Shown: piece after piece, positions 1 through 8,642 of the stretch
Position numbering within the stretch: position 1 is the first letter of the stretch
Layout of the letters: each line of letters opens with the position of its first letter
NCBI RefSeq assembly: GCF_016908325.1
Contig: NZ_JAFBDR010000006.1
Location: 113,519 to 177,518 of the forward strand
Origin: Aquibacillus albus
Lineage (GTDB): Bacteria > Bacillota > Bacilli > Bacillales > Amphibacillaceae
Direction: 5' to 3'
DNA: 64,000 nucleotides
The notes under the pieces: generated by a model
Database searches by the model: none
Told to the model about the DNA's origin: nothing
The model's input: the letters and a program-made list of their open reading frames with translations, nothing else
Program-made: the position numbers and the translations under genes

Positions 1-22
1 AAATAAAATCGGTAATTATTTT

Positions 23-3000
23 TTAATGAATGACTCGGATAGAATCCCTTCCAAGAAACGCATTCCCATCTTTTAAATAACCAATTACTTCAACCTCAAT
101 ATCACCATTTATTCCTTTAAATGCTTCATTTACTTGTTGTCTATCAAATTTTGCTGTGAGTACCTTTCCTTGTTGATTTGCATCCGTTGCAAAAATTGTT
201 TGACCATTCACCTTTATTCTTATGTTACTAGTATCCACTTCTGCTAAGGACGTTAAGGTGATTTTAGCTTGTAACGAATTCTTTCCACCTTTTGATTTTA
301 AATTTAATGTATGCGGTGTCAATTCTACATCAGCGGTGTTCATTTTTCCCGTATAAACTGTTGGAATCGGCGCATTCTCCATATCATGTCCTAAGAAATA
401 GCTTGTATGTGGCGGCTGATTATAACCAATGTTTTGCCATGCAATGCCTAATCTATATTCTGGATCATGCATAAGTGTGTAAATACGGTGATCAGTTACT
501 TCAGTAGTTGTATAGATTCTTAAAGCACTACTATCCTCTGTTCGCCAAATTACTTCTTCTCTCCAATCACCTAAGATATCGGCTTGTAAGCTAGGATTTC
601 CTTTTGTGTAGTTGTTGGAATAAGTACCTTCTGCAGTTAGCAGATTCACCATTTCGTTGTTTTCATAATCCCACTTACCTATTGTGCCAACACCTACTCC
701 TTTATCTTGATTCCAATCATGGTCTAACGCTTCACGCAAAAGATCACCGTCCCACCATATCGCAAAGTTTGCAGGTGGTATACTTGAAGAAATTTTTTCT
801 CCAGTTGTGGTATATATGCCGCCATTTTGGCTATTCCATGCTCCATCAATAGCCCATGCCTCTGCACCAGGGTATCTAGGGTCAATATCAGCTATTAATC
901 CACGTCCTGTGTCTTGACCAGTATAGACGCCCCAAATATTCTTACCAGTTTCAGCATCTCTCAAAGAAATTCCGAACTTTGCATTACTACTTTCTTGTAC
1001 AGTAAAGACTTCCATTCCAGGCCGATTCGGATCAAAGTCACTCACATGCATCGCATCTCCATGCCCTAATCCAGTTGTGTACATAGCCGTACCGTCATCA
1101 TCCATAACAGCATTTCCGTAAACAATTTCATCTTTTCCATCATTATCTACATCATTGATACTTAAACTATGGAATCCCTGACCTGCAAAACTCTTATTTC
1201 CAGGTTCGTCACTGTCAAACTTCCATCTTTTTACTAACTCCCCACCTTGAAAATCATAGGCAACTAATACAGTTCTTGTATAATATCCACGAGCCATCAC
1301 AAGGCTTGGATTTTCTCCGTCTAAATATGCAACTCCAGCAAGGAATCGGTCAACACGGTTTCCATAACCATCGCCCCAGTCATTAACATTTCCACGTGGT
1401 GGCTCATAATTAACAGTGTCAATCGCTTCACCTGTTTCACCATTGAAAATAGTTAAATACTCAGGTCCATCTAACACATAGCCACTAGAATTTCGATAAT
1501 CTGCATCTGCATTCCCTATAACATTCCCTTTACCATCTATCGTTCCATCTGCTGTTTTAAATGCTACTTCAGCTTTACCATTGCCATCAAAGTCATAAAC
1601 TAAAAATTGTGTATAGTGAGCACCAGATCGGATATTCACCCCTAAATCGATACGCCATAAGTGTGTTCCATCTAATTCATATGCATCGATATACGTGTTT
1701 CCTGTAAACCCAGGACGAGAGTTATCCTGTGAATTAGATGGATCCCATTGAAGAACAATTTCGTATTGACCGTCACCATCAAGATCAGCAACACTAGCGT
1801 CATTAGCACGGTAAGTAAATTCCTCGCCATTAATCGTACCACCTTCTGGTTTTTGAAGTGGTATATCTAAGTACTTCTCGTTCCAAACCTCAACAGCCTC
1901 AGTAAGCTTTGGCTCATCTCCACTTAACACGCGAACTTGATAAGTAGAATCCGCCTTACCATCTTGATCAAAGAAATTTGTGCTGGAAGTAATTGGACGC
2001 TCATTAATCTTTTCTCCATCACGAATTACATCAAAGCTGATACTGTCTGGGTCTGTACCGAGCATACGCCAACCGACATAAATTCCTTCTTCGGTTTTAA
2101 CCGCAACTAAGCCACGATCCAACTTTTCCATATAACGAAGCTTTTCCACCGTAATTGGAGTCTTAATTGGTGCAGGTGCTTCCGAGAGTCCACCCTCATT
2201 TACGGAAAATACTTTATAATAAAAATGTTTACTTGTTACGATTGAATCGTCTGTGTAATTTGGGTTTTCTGATGTTGCTATTTTTTGAAAAGCTCCATCT
2301 TTATTTGAAGACCGATAAATGTAGTAACTAACTGTATTGTCAGTAGCTTCCCATTCTAGCGAAACTTCATCTTCAGTGACACTTTTAAGACCTAAATTAG
2401 AAGGAACATCTGGAGATTGAATAGATTCGTCTGCTACTGTTACATCTAATGATGGACTTTTGTTTGATTCAATCCCAACACTGTTAACAGCAGATACTGC
2501 GTAGCTATAGGATAAACCTAGCTCTACATCTTCATCAGTAAATTTAGTAGTTTCTGTGCTATCCATTTTGACAAAATCATCGCTATTCCTTTGCTTTTTA
2601 TAAATATAATAACGATCCGCGCCATCAACAGTATCCCAGCTAAACGTTACCGAACTTTCAGGAGTAGTTTCGATATTTTCTAAGTATAGCTCAGGAGACT
2701 TCAACATAGCTGCAATTTCAATGCCATTAATACGACCATTTTCACTAAGATCAATGGTTAATTGCCCATCGTTTACAGCAACAACCTCTGTGTATTCTGC
2801 ATAATTTCCTGCACCAGAAGAAATAGATCCTTTGTCTTCCCCTTCAATAGCGATACCAGTCCGATTAAAGGCGATATCATCACCTGCAATAATGTTGACA
2901 TAATATTCACCATTTGGAACATCCACTAAAAAGGAAAAATCACCATCAATGATAAAGTCTCTTCGCATATCATCTGGATTTCCTCGATCACGATAAGCAA

Positions 3001-3229
3001 TTTCATCCTTGCTAATTCCATAGCCTCTTTCACTGTTGTATTTTGTTGCATTCGTAACTTGAGTATACCCTTCAGCAACTGGGCTAGATCCGGAACCAAA
3101 ATCAAATAAAAAGGAATTAGCCGTCTCTGTTTCTGTTGCTAGAACAGGCTGATTGGCATTACTTGGTAGATGTGCAAATAATGAAAAAAACAAAAGTACA
3201 ATCATAAACCTAGATACATTTTTAGACAC
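23..3229 (-). CDS. yesW: Secreted multi-domain rhamnogalacturonan lyase, PL11
   Basis: Extracellular lyase expected to cleave the rhamnose-galacturonate backbone of rhamnogalacturonan I by beta-elimination. The 1068-residue product has a signal peptide (hydrophobic run about 8-20), an N-terminal module beginning LFDFGSGS of the kind seen in rhamnogalacturonan acetylesterases (about 40-175), two fibronectin type III domains (about 178-265, 273-362), the PL11 propeller from EKLDRGLVAV (about 366) to about 975, and a beta-rich tail of about 85 residues. Metal-binding blade motifs DLDGDGQYE and DFDGNGKAE and the block WQNIGYNQPPHTSYF match B. subtilis YesW, which lacks the N-terminal modules. The GTG start has AAAGGAGG 9 nt upstream. 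It lies downstream of a second PL11 gene but is separated from it by a terminator. Substrate is known from the family; endo mode is inferred. Confidence 0.93.
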   Translation of the reverse strand: MSKNVSRFMIVLLFFSLFAHLPSNANQPVLATETETANSFLFDFGSGSSPVAEGYTQVTNATKYNSERGYGISKDEIAYRDRGNPDDMRRDFIIDGDFSFLVDVPNGEYYVNIIAGDDIAFNRTGIAIEGEDKGSISSGAGNYAEYTEVVAVNDGQLTIDLSENGRINGIEIAAMLKSPELYLENIETTPESSVTFSWDTVDGADRYYIYKKQRNSDDFVKMDSTETTKFTDEDVELGLSYSYAVSAVNSVGIESNKSPSLDVTVADESIQSPDVPSNLGLKSVTEDEVSLEWEATDNTVSYYIYRSSNKDGAFQKIATSENPNYTDDSIVTSKHFYYKVFSVNEGGLSEAPAPIKTPITVEKLRYMEKLDRGLVAVKTEEGIYVGWRMLGTDPDSISFDVIRDGEKINERPITSSTNFFDQDGKADSTYQVRVLSGDEPKLTEAVEVWNEKYLDIPLQKPEGGTINGEEFTYRANDASVADLDGDGQYEIVLQWDPSNSQDNSRPGFTGNTYIDAYELDGTHLWRIDLGVNIRSGAHYTQFLVYDFDGNGKAEVAFKTADGTIDGKGNVIGNADADYRNSSGYVLDGPEYLTIFNGETGEAIDTVNYEPPRGNVNDWGDGYGNRVDRFLAGVAYLDGENPSLVMARGYYTRTVLVAYDFQGGELVKRWKFDSDEPGNKSFAGQGFHSLSINDVDNDGKDEIVYGNAVMDDDGTAMYTTGLGHGDAMHVSDFDPNRPGMEVFTVQESSNAKFGISLRDAETGKNIWGVYTGQDTGRGLIADIDPRYPGAEAWAIDGAWNSQNGGIYTTTGEKISSSIPPANFAIWWDGDLLREALDHDWNQDKGVGVGTIGKWDYENNEMVNLLTAEGTYSNNYTKGNPSLQADILGDWREEVIWRTEDSSALRIYTTTEVTDHRIYTLMHDPEYRLGIAWQNIGYNQPPHTSYFLGHDMENAPIPTVYTGKMNTADVELTPHTLNLKSKGGKNSLQAKITLTSLAEVDTSNIRIKVNGQTIFATDANQQGKVLTAKFDRQQVNEAFKGINGDIEVEVIGYLKDGNAFLGRDSIRVIH

Positions 3230-3262
3230 CTTGTCTTACCTCCTTTTATTTTCTATGCATTT

Positions 3263-3276
3263 TTGCAGCGCTTTCA
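3263..3276 (-). promoter_or_regulatory. Possible weak cre site before the first lyase gene
   Basis: TTGCAGCGCTTTCA keeps the CG core and right arm of the cre consensus TGWAANCGNTNWCA but misses three left-arm positions (11 of 14). It lies about 35 bp before the lyase start, between it and the terminator of the other lyase gene. Read with the better sites at 6032, 16700 and 20161, CcpA control is plausible but unproven here. Confidence 0.35.
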
Positions 3277-3282
3277 CTTTTA

Positions 3283-3328
3283 ATAACAAGAAAAGTTCTG
3301 CAATTTTTTTCAGAACTTTTCTTGTTAT
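3283..3328 (-). terminator. Intrinsic terminator after the second lyase gene
   Basis: An 18-bp perfect inverted repeat (arms 3283-3300 and 3311-3328) with a 10-nt loop sits just past the stop of the gene at 3355. On the minus strand a short T-containing tail follows. It separates the two PL11 genes into different transcripts. Confidence 0.75.
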
Positions 3329-3354
3329 ATTACATTAATCTATCCAACGCTATA

Positions 3355-5928
3355 TTATCTGTCCAATTGATTAATTAACAATTGTGCACGTTTAACTAAT
3401 GACTGTTTTGCTCTGTCAGAAATATACTTTTGCATTGATTTTTTATGAATATGAAATACATATTTTTCTAAAAACTTCACTGCTTGATTAACAGAACCTT
3501 TATTATAATGATGAACGGCCTGGTTATACGTATTTGTTAGCTGCTGCACTAATGGACCAGTTAATTCCCCAGATGCTTGATAGTCATCCATTAGTTGCTG
3601 TAATTTTGAATGATAAATTGGTGTCCACAGATTTGGAACCGGTACATCTGTCCAATCTATATCAGATGCAAAATAAAAGCTTGTATAGGATGGTTGGTTG
3701 TAACTCGTATTCTGTCTTGCAACCTCTACACGATATTGTGGGTCATGCATTAAAGTATAAAGTTTACGGTCTGTTACCTCCGTACTAAGGTAAATTCGTA
3801 TCGCCGAACTATCAACTGTTCTCACAAGCATTTCTTCTCTCCAGTCTCCAAATACATCTGCCACTAAGTCTGGATTTCCCTTTGTCCAATTGTTCGTTCT
3901 CGTACCGTTAGCAGTTAGTATCGTACCTTTTTGCCAGTCATCGATTGTCGGTGTTTGTTCTCTTGAACCGTTAATAATTTGCGTCGTCATATCTGCGGAC
4001 CATTTAATACTCATGTTTGTACCTGGGGCTTCACGCCAGTTATCACTAATTTGTTCACCATCTGCCGTCCATAAACCAACTGCCCAAGTCTCAAGTCCTG
4101 GCTCATCAGGGAGAACATCACCAATCATTCCACGACCAGTATCTCTTCCTGAATACTCACCATAAAGTACTTCTCCTGTTTTACCATCCCGCAACGCGAA
4201 ACCATACGGTGCCCAAGGACCACCTTCATGAACCGTAAATATCTCTAATCCAGGTCGGTTCGGATCTATATCGGTGACATGCATGGCATCCCCATGACCT
4301 AGTCGTGCAACCCCTTCTGCGGCACCCTCTTCTGGCATCTCATCCTTAGAGCTATACAATAAAGAACCATCGTGATCAATTGTAGCTGCACCGTACACGA
4401 TCTCCTGTTTTCCATCACCATCGACATCTGCCGCACTCAGTGAATGGAAACCTTGTGTGGTAATGGAACCAAACTCCTCATCTGTTCCGTCTACGCCATG
4501 AGGACCATCGTTAAACGGATTACTCATTGGCGTCCAGCCACTATCCACATACCAATGTTCATCAAGGTTTTCACCATCCCAGCTATAAGATACTAAAGTG
4601 GTTCTCGTATAATAGCCTCGAGCAAAAACAGCATAAGGATTTTTACCATCTAGGTATGCAACACCTGAAAGGAAACGGTCAACCCTGTTTCCTGGTTCGA
4701 TTCTTGACATCGCATAATCTCCCCAGCGTAAACCATCATCTGAACGTCCTGGTTTATAATCGATCGTTTTTAATTCATCGCCTGTTTCACCATCAAATAC
4801 AGTGAGATATTCAGGCCCCTCTAAAATAAAGCCTTCAAAATCCCGAAGATTGTTACGTCCACTTCTACTAGGAGCATACTCATCCATAAAATAATCGGCT
4901 AAACTTTCTGCATCATCTCTTGAGAGTGGATAGGTGTATTGTTTTTCAATACCAAAGCTTTCTTCTAACGTCTGAGGCCATTCTCCATTAACTACTTCTT
5001 CCTGCTCATGCCAATTCATAAATAATTCTACAATATGTTCATAATAATCATTACTACTCATTCGATAATCATCATGATGACTATAACCAGCCTCAACATC
5101 TTCCTGTGACATCGTAATGTATTCTTCTGATGCAATTTCTCCATCCTCATTATATTTTATGATTTTTGTTCCAGGAGCTGTTTTGAACATTAATTCCGAT
5201 TTGCCATTTCCGTCAAAATCATAAACAAGGAACTGTGTGTAGTGTGCTCCAGATCGGATATTAACACCTAAGTCGATACGATGTAGTAGTGATCCGTCTA
5301 ATGTATATGTGTCAATATACGTATTGCCTGTATAACCCACTTGTGATACATCCTTTGCATTTGAGGGCTCCCATTTTACAACGAATTCATATTGGCCATC
5401 GCCATTTACATCACCAACACTCATGTCATTCGCATGATAAGTATAGGTTTCACCAGCTGGAGTCACACCATCCTCTGGTTTCTTTAACGGTAAATCATAA
5501 TAATTCTCTGCCCATGGTGTAACAGATACACTTTCTCCTAATTCTTCTCCGTTGACAACAACACGAACAGAATAGTTAGAATCCGCCGTTCCATCTTCAT
5601 CTAAATAATTCGTGCTTTCCTCTACTGTTGCAACCTTTTTTCCATTACGATATACGTTAAAATTAGCACCTGTTAATCCATTATCCGAATAACCTGTTAC
5701 TTCGTTCGCTAATAACCTCCAACTTAGAAATACCCCTGAACTCGTAGAAGCAGCCACCAACCCTCTGTCCAAATATTCCAGTTGAACACCTTCTATATTT
5801 GAAGGTTGATTCTCTGGCTTCTGTCCCTTTTCACTGGCCGTTGCACTAACAGAACCTGAAATAAGTAAAGTCAACGCTGAAAGACTACAAAACATTTTCT
5901 TTGCTAGTGAACCATTCTTTTTCTTCAA
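3355..5928 (-). CDS. Secreted rhamnogalacturonan lyase, PL11, with large insert and FIMAH tail
   Basis: Second PL11 lyase for rhamnogalacturonan I (857 residues). It has a signal peptide (MKKK..., hydrophobic 12-30), the catalytic start EYLDRGLVAASTS (about 51), blade motifs DVNGDGQYE and DFDGNGKSE, and the conserved end TLMHDPQYRVEVARQNTSYN. Residues about 255-362 form an acidic, His/Tyr-rich insertion before GPEYLTVF, where YesW-type enzymes have only about 27 residues. The last 85 residues (from about 772) are helical and match the FIMAH type found at the C-terminus of secreted Firmicute enzymes, with the core FLEKYVFHIHKKSMQKYISD. Start is TTG with GAGGAG 8 nt upstream. A cre-like site lies about 105 bp upstream. 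Whether it acts endo or exo cannot be told from sequence. Confidence 0.92.
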   Translation of the reverse strand: MKKKNGSLAKKMFCSLSALTLLISGSVSATASEKGQKPENQPSNIEGVQLEYLDRGLVAASTSSGVFLSWRLLANEVTGYSDNGLTGANFNVYRNGKKVATVEESTNYLDEDGTADSNYSVRVVVNGEELGESVSVTPWAENYYDLPLKKPEDGVTPAGETYTYHANDMSVGDVNGDGQYEFVVKWEPSNAKDVSQVGYTGNTYIDTYTLDGSLLHRIDLGVNIRSGAHYTQFLVYDFDGNGKSELMFKTAPGTKIIKYNEDGEIASEEYITMSQEDVEAGYSHHDDYRMSSNDYYEHIVELFMNWHEQEEVVNGEWPQTLEESFGIEKQYTYPLSRDDAESLADYFMDEYAPSRSGRNNLRDFEGFILEGPEYLTVFDGETGDELKTIDYKPGRSDDGLRWGDYAMSRIEPGNRVDRFLSGVAYLDGKNPYAVFARGYYTRTTLVSYSWDGENLDEHWYVDSGWTPMSNPFNDGPHGVDGTDEEFGSITTQGFHSLSAADVDGDGKQEIVYGAATIDHDGSLLYSSKDEMPEEGAAEGVARLGHGDAMHVTDIDPNRPGLEIFTVHEGGPWAPYGFALRDGKTGEVLYGEYSGRDTGRGMIGDVLPDEPGLETWAVGLWTADGEQISDNWREAPGTNMSIKWSADMTTQIINGSREQTPTIDDWQKGTILTANGTRTNNWTKGNPDLVADVFGDWREEMLVRTVDSSAIRIYLSTEVTDRKLYTLMHDPQYRVEVARQNTSYNQPSYTSFYFASDIDWTDVPVPNLWTPIYHSKLQQLMDDYQASGELTGPLVQQLTNTYNQAVHHYNKGSVNQAVKFLEKYVFHIHKKSMQKYISDRAKQSLVKRAQLLINQLDR

Positions 5929-6031
5929 AACATCCGCTCCTCTCCTAAATTATGTCGCGATGTTCTTTTTTCTTGATGGACAAAATGACTAACCACTTTT
6001 TGATTATTTAAAGGGGTTAAACGTCGTTTAT

Positions 6032-6045
6032 AGTAAACGTTTTCA
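6032..6045 (-). promoter_or_regulatory. cre-like CcpA site before the second lyase gene
   Basis: AGTAAACGTTTTCA matches the cre consensus TGWAANCGNTNWCA at 13 of 14 positions (only the first T differs). It lies about 105 bp upstream of the lyase TTG start, a position suited to carbon catabolite repression. CcpA itself is not in the window. Confidence 0.6.
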
Positions 6046-6392
6046 TTTTTGTTGGAGTAACGACGAACTACTATATTTCCCTCCCTTCGTGCAACTGATT
6101 ATAACAGGAGAGGTGTTACTATTAATATATAAAAAACAGAACAAACCCTTTAAAAATCAGTGGAAACGGACTTTGTAAAACTATTGTACCAGTACCATTT
6201 TCATATCATTTTTTCTGTGTGTAGTTCGAAAATCACTTTTCTAAAGATTGTTGCTATTTACTTCTACCTACCACTAATTTTTTAACTAGAGAAATAGCTT
6301 AAGCGTTTTTAGTAAAATCGAAAAATTTATAATGGATAACTGTTCTATTATAAGTGCGTGTTCAAAACTCATTGAATAGAACACATTAATAA

Positions 6393-6425
6393 AAGGCCTG
6401 AAACCTCACCGAGGCTTCAGGCCTT
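6393..6425 (-). terminator. Terminator after the enolase-superfamily gene
   Basis: Inverted repeat with arms AAGGCCTGAAACCTC and GAGGCTTCAGGCCTT and a 3-nt loop (one mismatch). On the minus strand it is followed by a TTTTATTA tail. It lies about 100 bp past the stop at 6524. Confidence 0.8.
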
Positions 6426-6523
6426 CCAATTTTTAATTGTTATTTGCTATTGCTTCTACAGCTTATTTAAGCGTTTCTTCAGCTGTTTTGTATTAACAAA
6501 TAACTGGTAGGAAATTTAATTGG

Positions 6524-7693
6524 TTAGGAAAAGTTCTTAACTGGTTCCCTTCTTTCCCAGCCATCTCTAAACAACGGTAGGAAATTCTCACGCTTATATG
6601 GGTGCTTACTGATTTCTTCTAAATTCAAATCAGTACCCCAACCAGGTTTGTCACTTACTTCAATATAACCATCTTTAATTTCTAACGTATTTGTTAAGAT
6701 ATCCTTCGTCCATGGTTCATTAAAGTCATCAAAAATTTCATGAATAAAGAAATTAGGTGTAGCAGTATTTAAATGAGCACATACGATGGAGCATAAAGGA
6801 CCTTGCGCACTATGAGGAGCAATGACACCATTAAAGGCATTAACCATACCCGCTACTTGTTTTGCTGCAGTAAGCCCCATAAATTGTGGCTCTAACTGGA
6901 TGATGTGCACTTGGTTATGGGATAATAATTCAGCAAACTGCTCTTTACAGTAATAATCCTCACCACATGCAATCGGTACTGGACTACGCTTTGCTACTTC
7001 AATCATCGACGAAACACTTTGCGGTGGTACTGGTGCTTCAAACCATGTTGGATCGTATTTGGCCATTTCCTCAGCAAATCGTAGAGCAGTATGAACACTG
7101 AAGCGATTATGTCCTTCTACTAAGACATCTACATCAGGACCAACTGCTTCTCTAACTGCTCCAATTAATTCAAGTGCCAAAGAAAAATCTTTTCGATCTA
7201 CAGCTTTCCAAGCAGAGCCAAACGGATCAAATTTTAAGGCCGTGTACCCCTTATCAACAACCTTTTTCGCCATTTCATAAAAATTCTCCGGTGTTCTTTC
7301 CCCACTGGTGTACCAGCCATTTGCATAAACTCGTAAGCTTTCATGACACTTACCGCCTAACAAACGATAAACAGGCTGATTTAAAGCTTTCCCCATAATA
7401 TCCCAACAAGCAAATTCAATTCCAGAAAGTGCTGCACCTTGAATCTGACCACCATCAGAAAACACATCACGAAACATGCTTAGTGAGTGTTTTTCTACAT
7501 CAAACGGGTTCTTTCCAATAACATATGGCTTTAGTTCATGTATTGCTGCCTCAACAGTCTTTCCAAACCCGTTTAGTGTAGCCTCGCCAATCCCATGAAT
7601 TCCTTCATCCGTATCAACCTGAACAAAAACCCAGTTCTTCCAACCATTACCTGCGATATACGTGTTAACATCAGTAATTCTCATTCTTTTCAC
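6524..7693 (-). CDS. Enolase-superfamily sugar-acid dehydratase (mandelate racemase/galactonate dehydratase-like)
   Basis: 389 residues with the mandelate racemase-type N-terminal capping domain (1-130) and a TIM barrel. Visible catalytic-site candidates are K154 (LKFDPFG), E193 and H195 (VEGHNRF), E219 (WFEAPVPP), E245 (CGEDYY), H294 (IAPHSAQGP) and E319 (IHEIFDDF). These resemble acid-sugar dehydratases of the mandelate racemase subgroup, which use Mg2+ to remove water from aldonic or uronic acids. The third-strand ligand is Glu rather than the usual Asp, so the substrate cannot be named. It is divergent from a GntR regulator at 7920. A role in degrading an acid sugar released from rhamnogalacturonan is inferred from context only. 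Confidence 0.85.
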   Translation of the reverse strand: MKRMRITDVNTYIAGNGWKNWVFVQVDTDEGIHGIGEATLNGFGKTVEAAIHELKPYVIGKNPFDVEKHSLSMFRDVFSDGGQIQGAALSGIEFACWDIMGKALNQPVYRLLGGKCHESLRVYANGWYTSGERTPENFYEMAKKVVDKGYTALKFDPFGSAWKAVDRKDFSLALELIGAVREAVGPDVDVLVEGHNRFSVHTALRFAEEMAKYDPTWFEAPVPPQSVSSMIEVAKRSPVPIACGEDYYCKEQFAELLSHNQVHIIQLEPQFMGLTAAKQVAGMVNAFNGVIAPHSAQGPLCSIVCAHLNTATPNFFIHEIFDDFNEPWTKDILTNTLEIKDGYIEVSDKPGWGTDLNLEEISKHPYKRENFLPLFRDGWERREPVKNFS

Positions 7694-7765
7694 CCCTCAT
7701 TATTATTTTGAAGAAAAATAGAAATGGAACGCCTTTAATTAAGAATCAACCACCTCCAACGTATA

Positions 7766-7779
7766 GTGAAGCGTTTACA
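7766..7779. promoter_or_regulatory. Possible weak cre/operator in the divergent spacer
   Basis: GTGAAGCGTTTACA keeps the CG core and right arm of the cre consensus (11 of 14). It lies in the 226-bp spacer between the divergent dehydratase and GntR genes, where it could act on either side. It may equally be part of a different operator. Confidence 0.3.
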
Positions 7780-7919
7780 TTTCCCTATAAAAAATTTTCG
7801 CTCAAATTCATCAGATGTATTTTTAATTATATTGAAATCATATGATAATTAAGATAAAATGTAAACAAATAATTCGAATTTTTTAAAATTTTAAAATTTA
7901 TCTTTTAGGAGAAGCATCT

Positions 7920-8585
7920 ATGAAAAAGAAGCTTATTTATCAGGTTGTTTATGATGAAATAGAAAATAACATTCGAAAAGGTGTTTGGAAACCAGGAGAA
8001 AAAATTCCGACAGTTCAAGAATTAGCTGATCAATTGGACGTTGGCATCTCCTCTGTTAGAGAAGCAATACGAATTCTAAGTCAACAAAAGATTTTGCGCG
8101 TAGAACAAGGCAGAGGCACTTTCGTTGAACAACAGCTAGGCGAGAAACCGGAAGAAAAACTAGATTTTTTGGAAAAGTCTTCGATTGAACAATTAACAAA
8201 TGCCCGGCTCATTATTGAACCAGAATTAGCTGCTTTAGTAGCAGAACAAGGCACAGAGGAAGAAGCAAAGCAAATACTAAAATATGCACGAATCATGCAA
8301 AAAAAATTTATCAATGGAAAGGATTTTCTACATGAGGATATTGAGTTCCACCATACGATAGCAAAAGCAGCAAAAAATGAAATCCTATTAAATATGATCA
8401 TGATGATAGATGATCTTTTATACGAAAGCAGACGTCACTCTATGAAAATAAAAAGTCAAAATGAAAAAGCCGTTAATTACCACGTGTTAATAGCTAAAGC
8501 TATTTATGATAAAAACCCTTCTCAAGCAAGAAGGTTAATGAAAGCACATATTTTAGATCTATTGGAGGATTTAAACATTAATTAG
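7920..8585 (+). CDS. GntR-family transcriptional regulator, FadR subfamily
   Basis: 221-residue DNA-binding repressor or activator. The N-terminal winged helix (about 8-75) shows WKPGEKIPTVQELADQLDVG and SSVREAIRILSQQ, and a helical FCD ligand-binding domain follows (about 95-215) with the metal-ligand region DIEFHHTIAKAA. RBS AGGAGAAG lies 6 nt before ATG. FadR-type regulators commonly sense carboxylic or sugar acids. Placed between an acid-sugar dehydratase and a U32-like gene, it is the likely local regulator of both. The effector is unknown. Confidence 0.9.
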   Translation: MKKKLIYQVVYDEIENNIRKGVWKPGEKIPTVQELADQLDVGISSVREAIRILSQQKILRVEQGRGTFVEQQLGEKPEEKLDFLEKSSIEQLTNARLIIEPELAALVAEQGTEEEAKQILKYARIMQKKFINGKDFLHEDIEFHHTIAKAAKNEILLNMIMMIDDLLYESRRHSMKIKSQNEKAVNYHVLIAKAIYDKNPSQARRLMKAHILDLLEDLNIN

Positions 8586-8594
8586 TTAAAAAAA

Positions 8595-8608
8595 TGAAAA
8601 GGTTTTCA
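8595..8608. promoter_or_regulatory. Palindromic cre-like operator
   Basis: TGAAAAGGTTTTCA has perfect 6-bp arms around GG and matches the cre consensus at 13 of 14 positions, missing the C of the CG core. It sits between the GntR gene and the U32-like gene, 35 bp before the latter. It may be a CcpA site or an operator of the adjacent regulator. Confidence 0.45.
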
Positions 8609-8642
8609 TTTTTAATAAAAATAGGTTAAAGGTGGGATTTGC

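Larger units (their letters stand above)
5929..6523. other. 595-bp gene-free spacer
   Basis: AT-rich spacer between the second lyase and the enolase-superfamily gene, both on the minus strand. It holds the lyase promoter region with a cre-like site (6032-6045), a possible decayed end of the dispersed element (6346-6376) and the terminator of the upstream gene (6393-6425). No coding frame is convincing. Confidence 0.6.
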
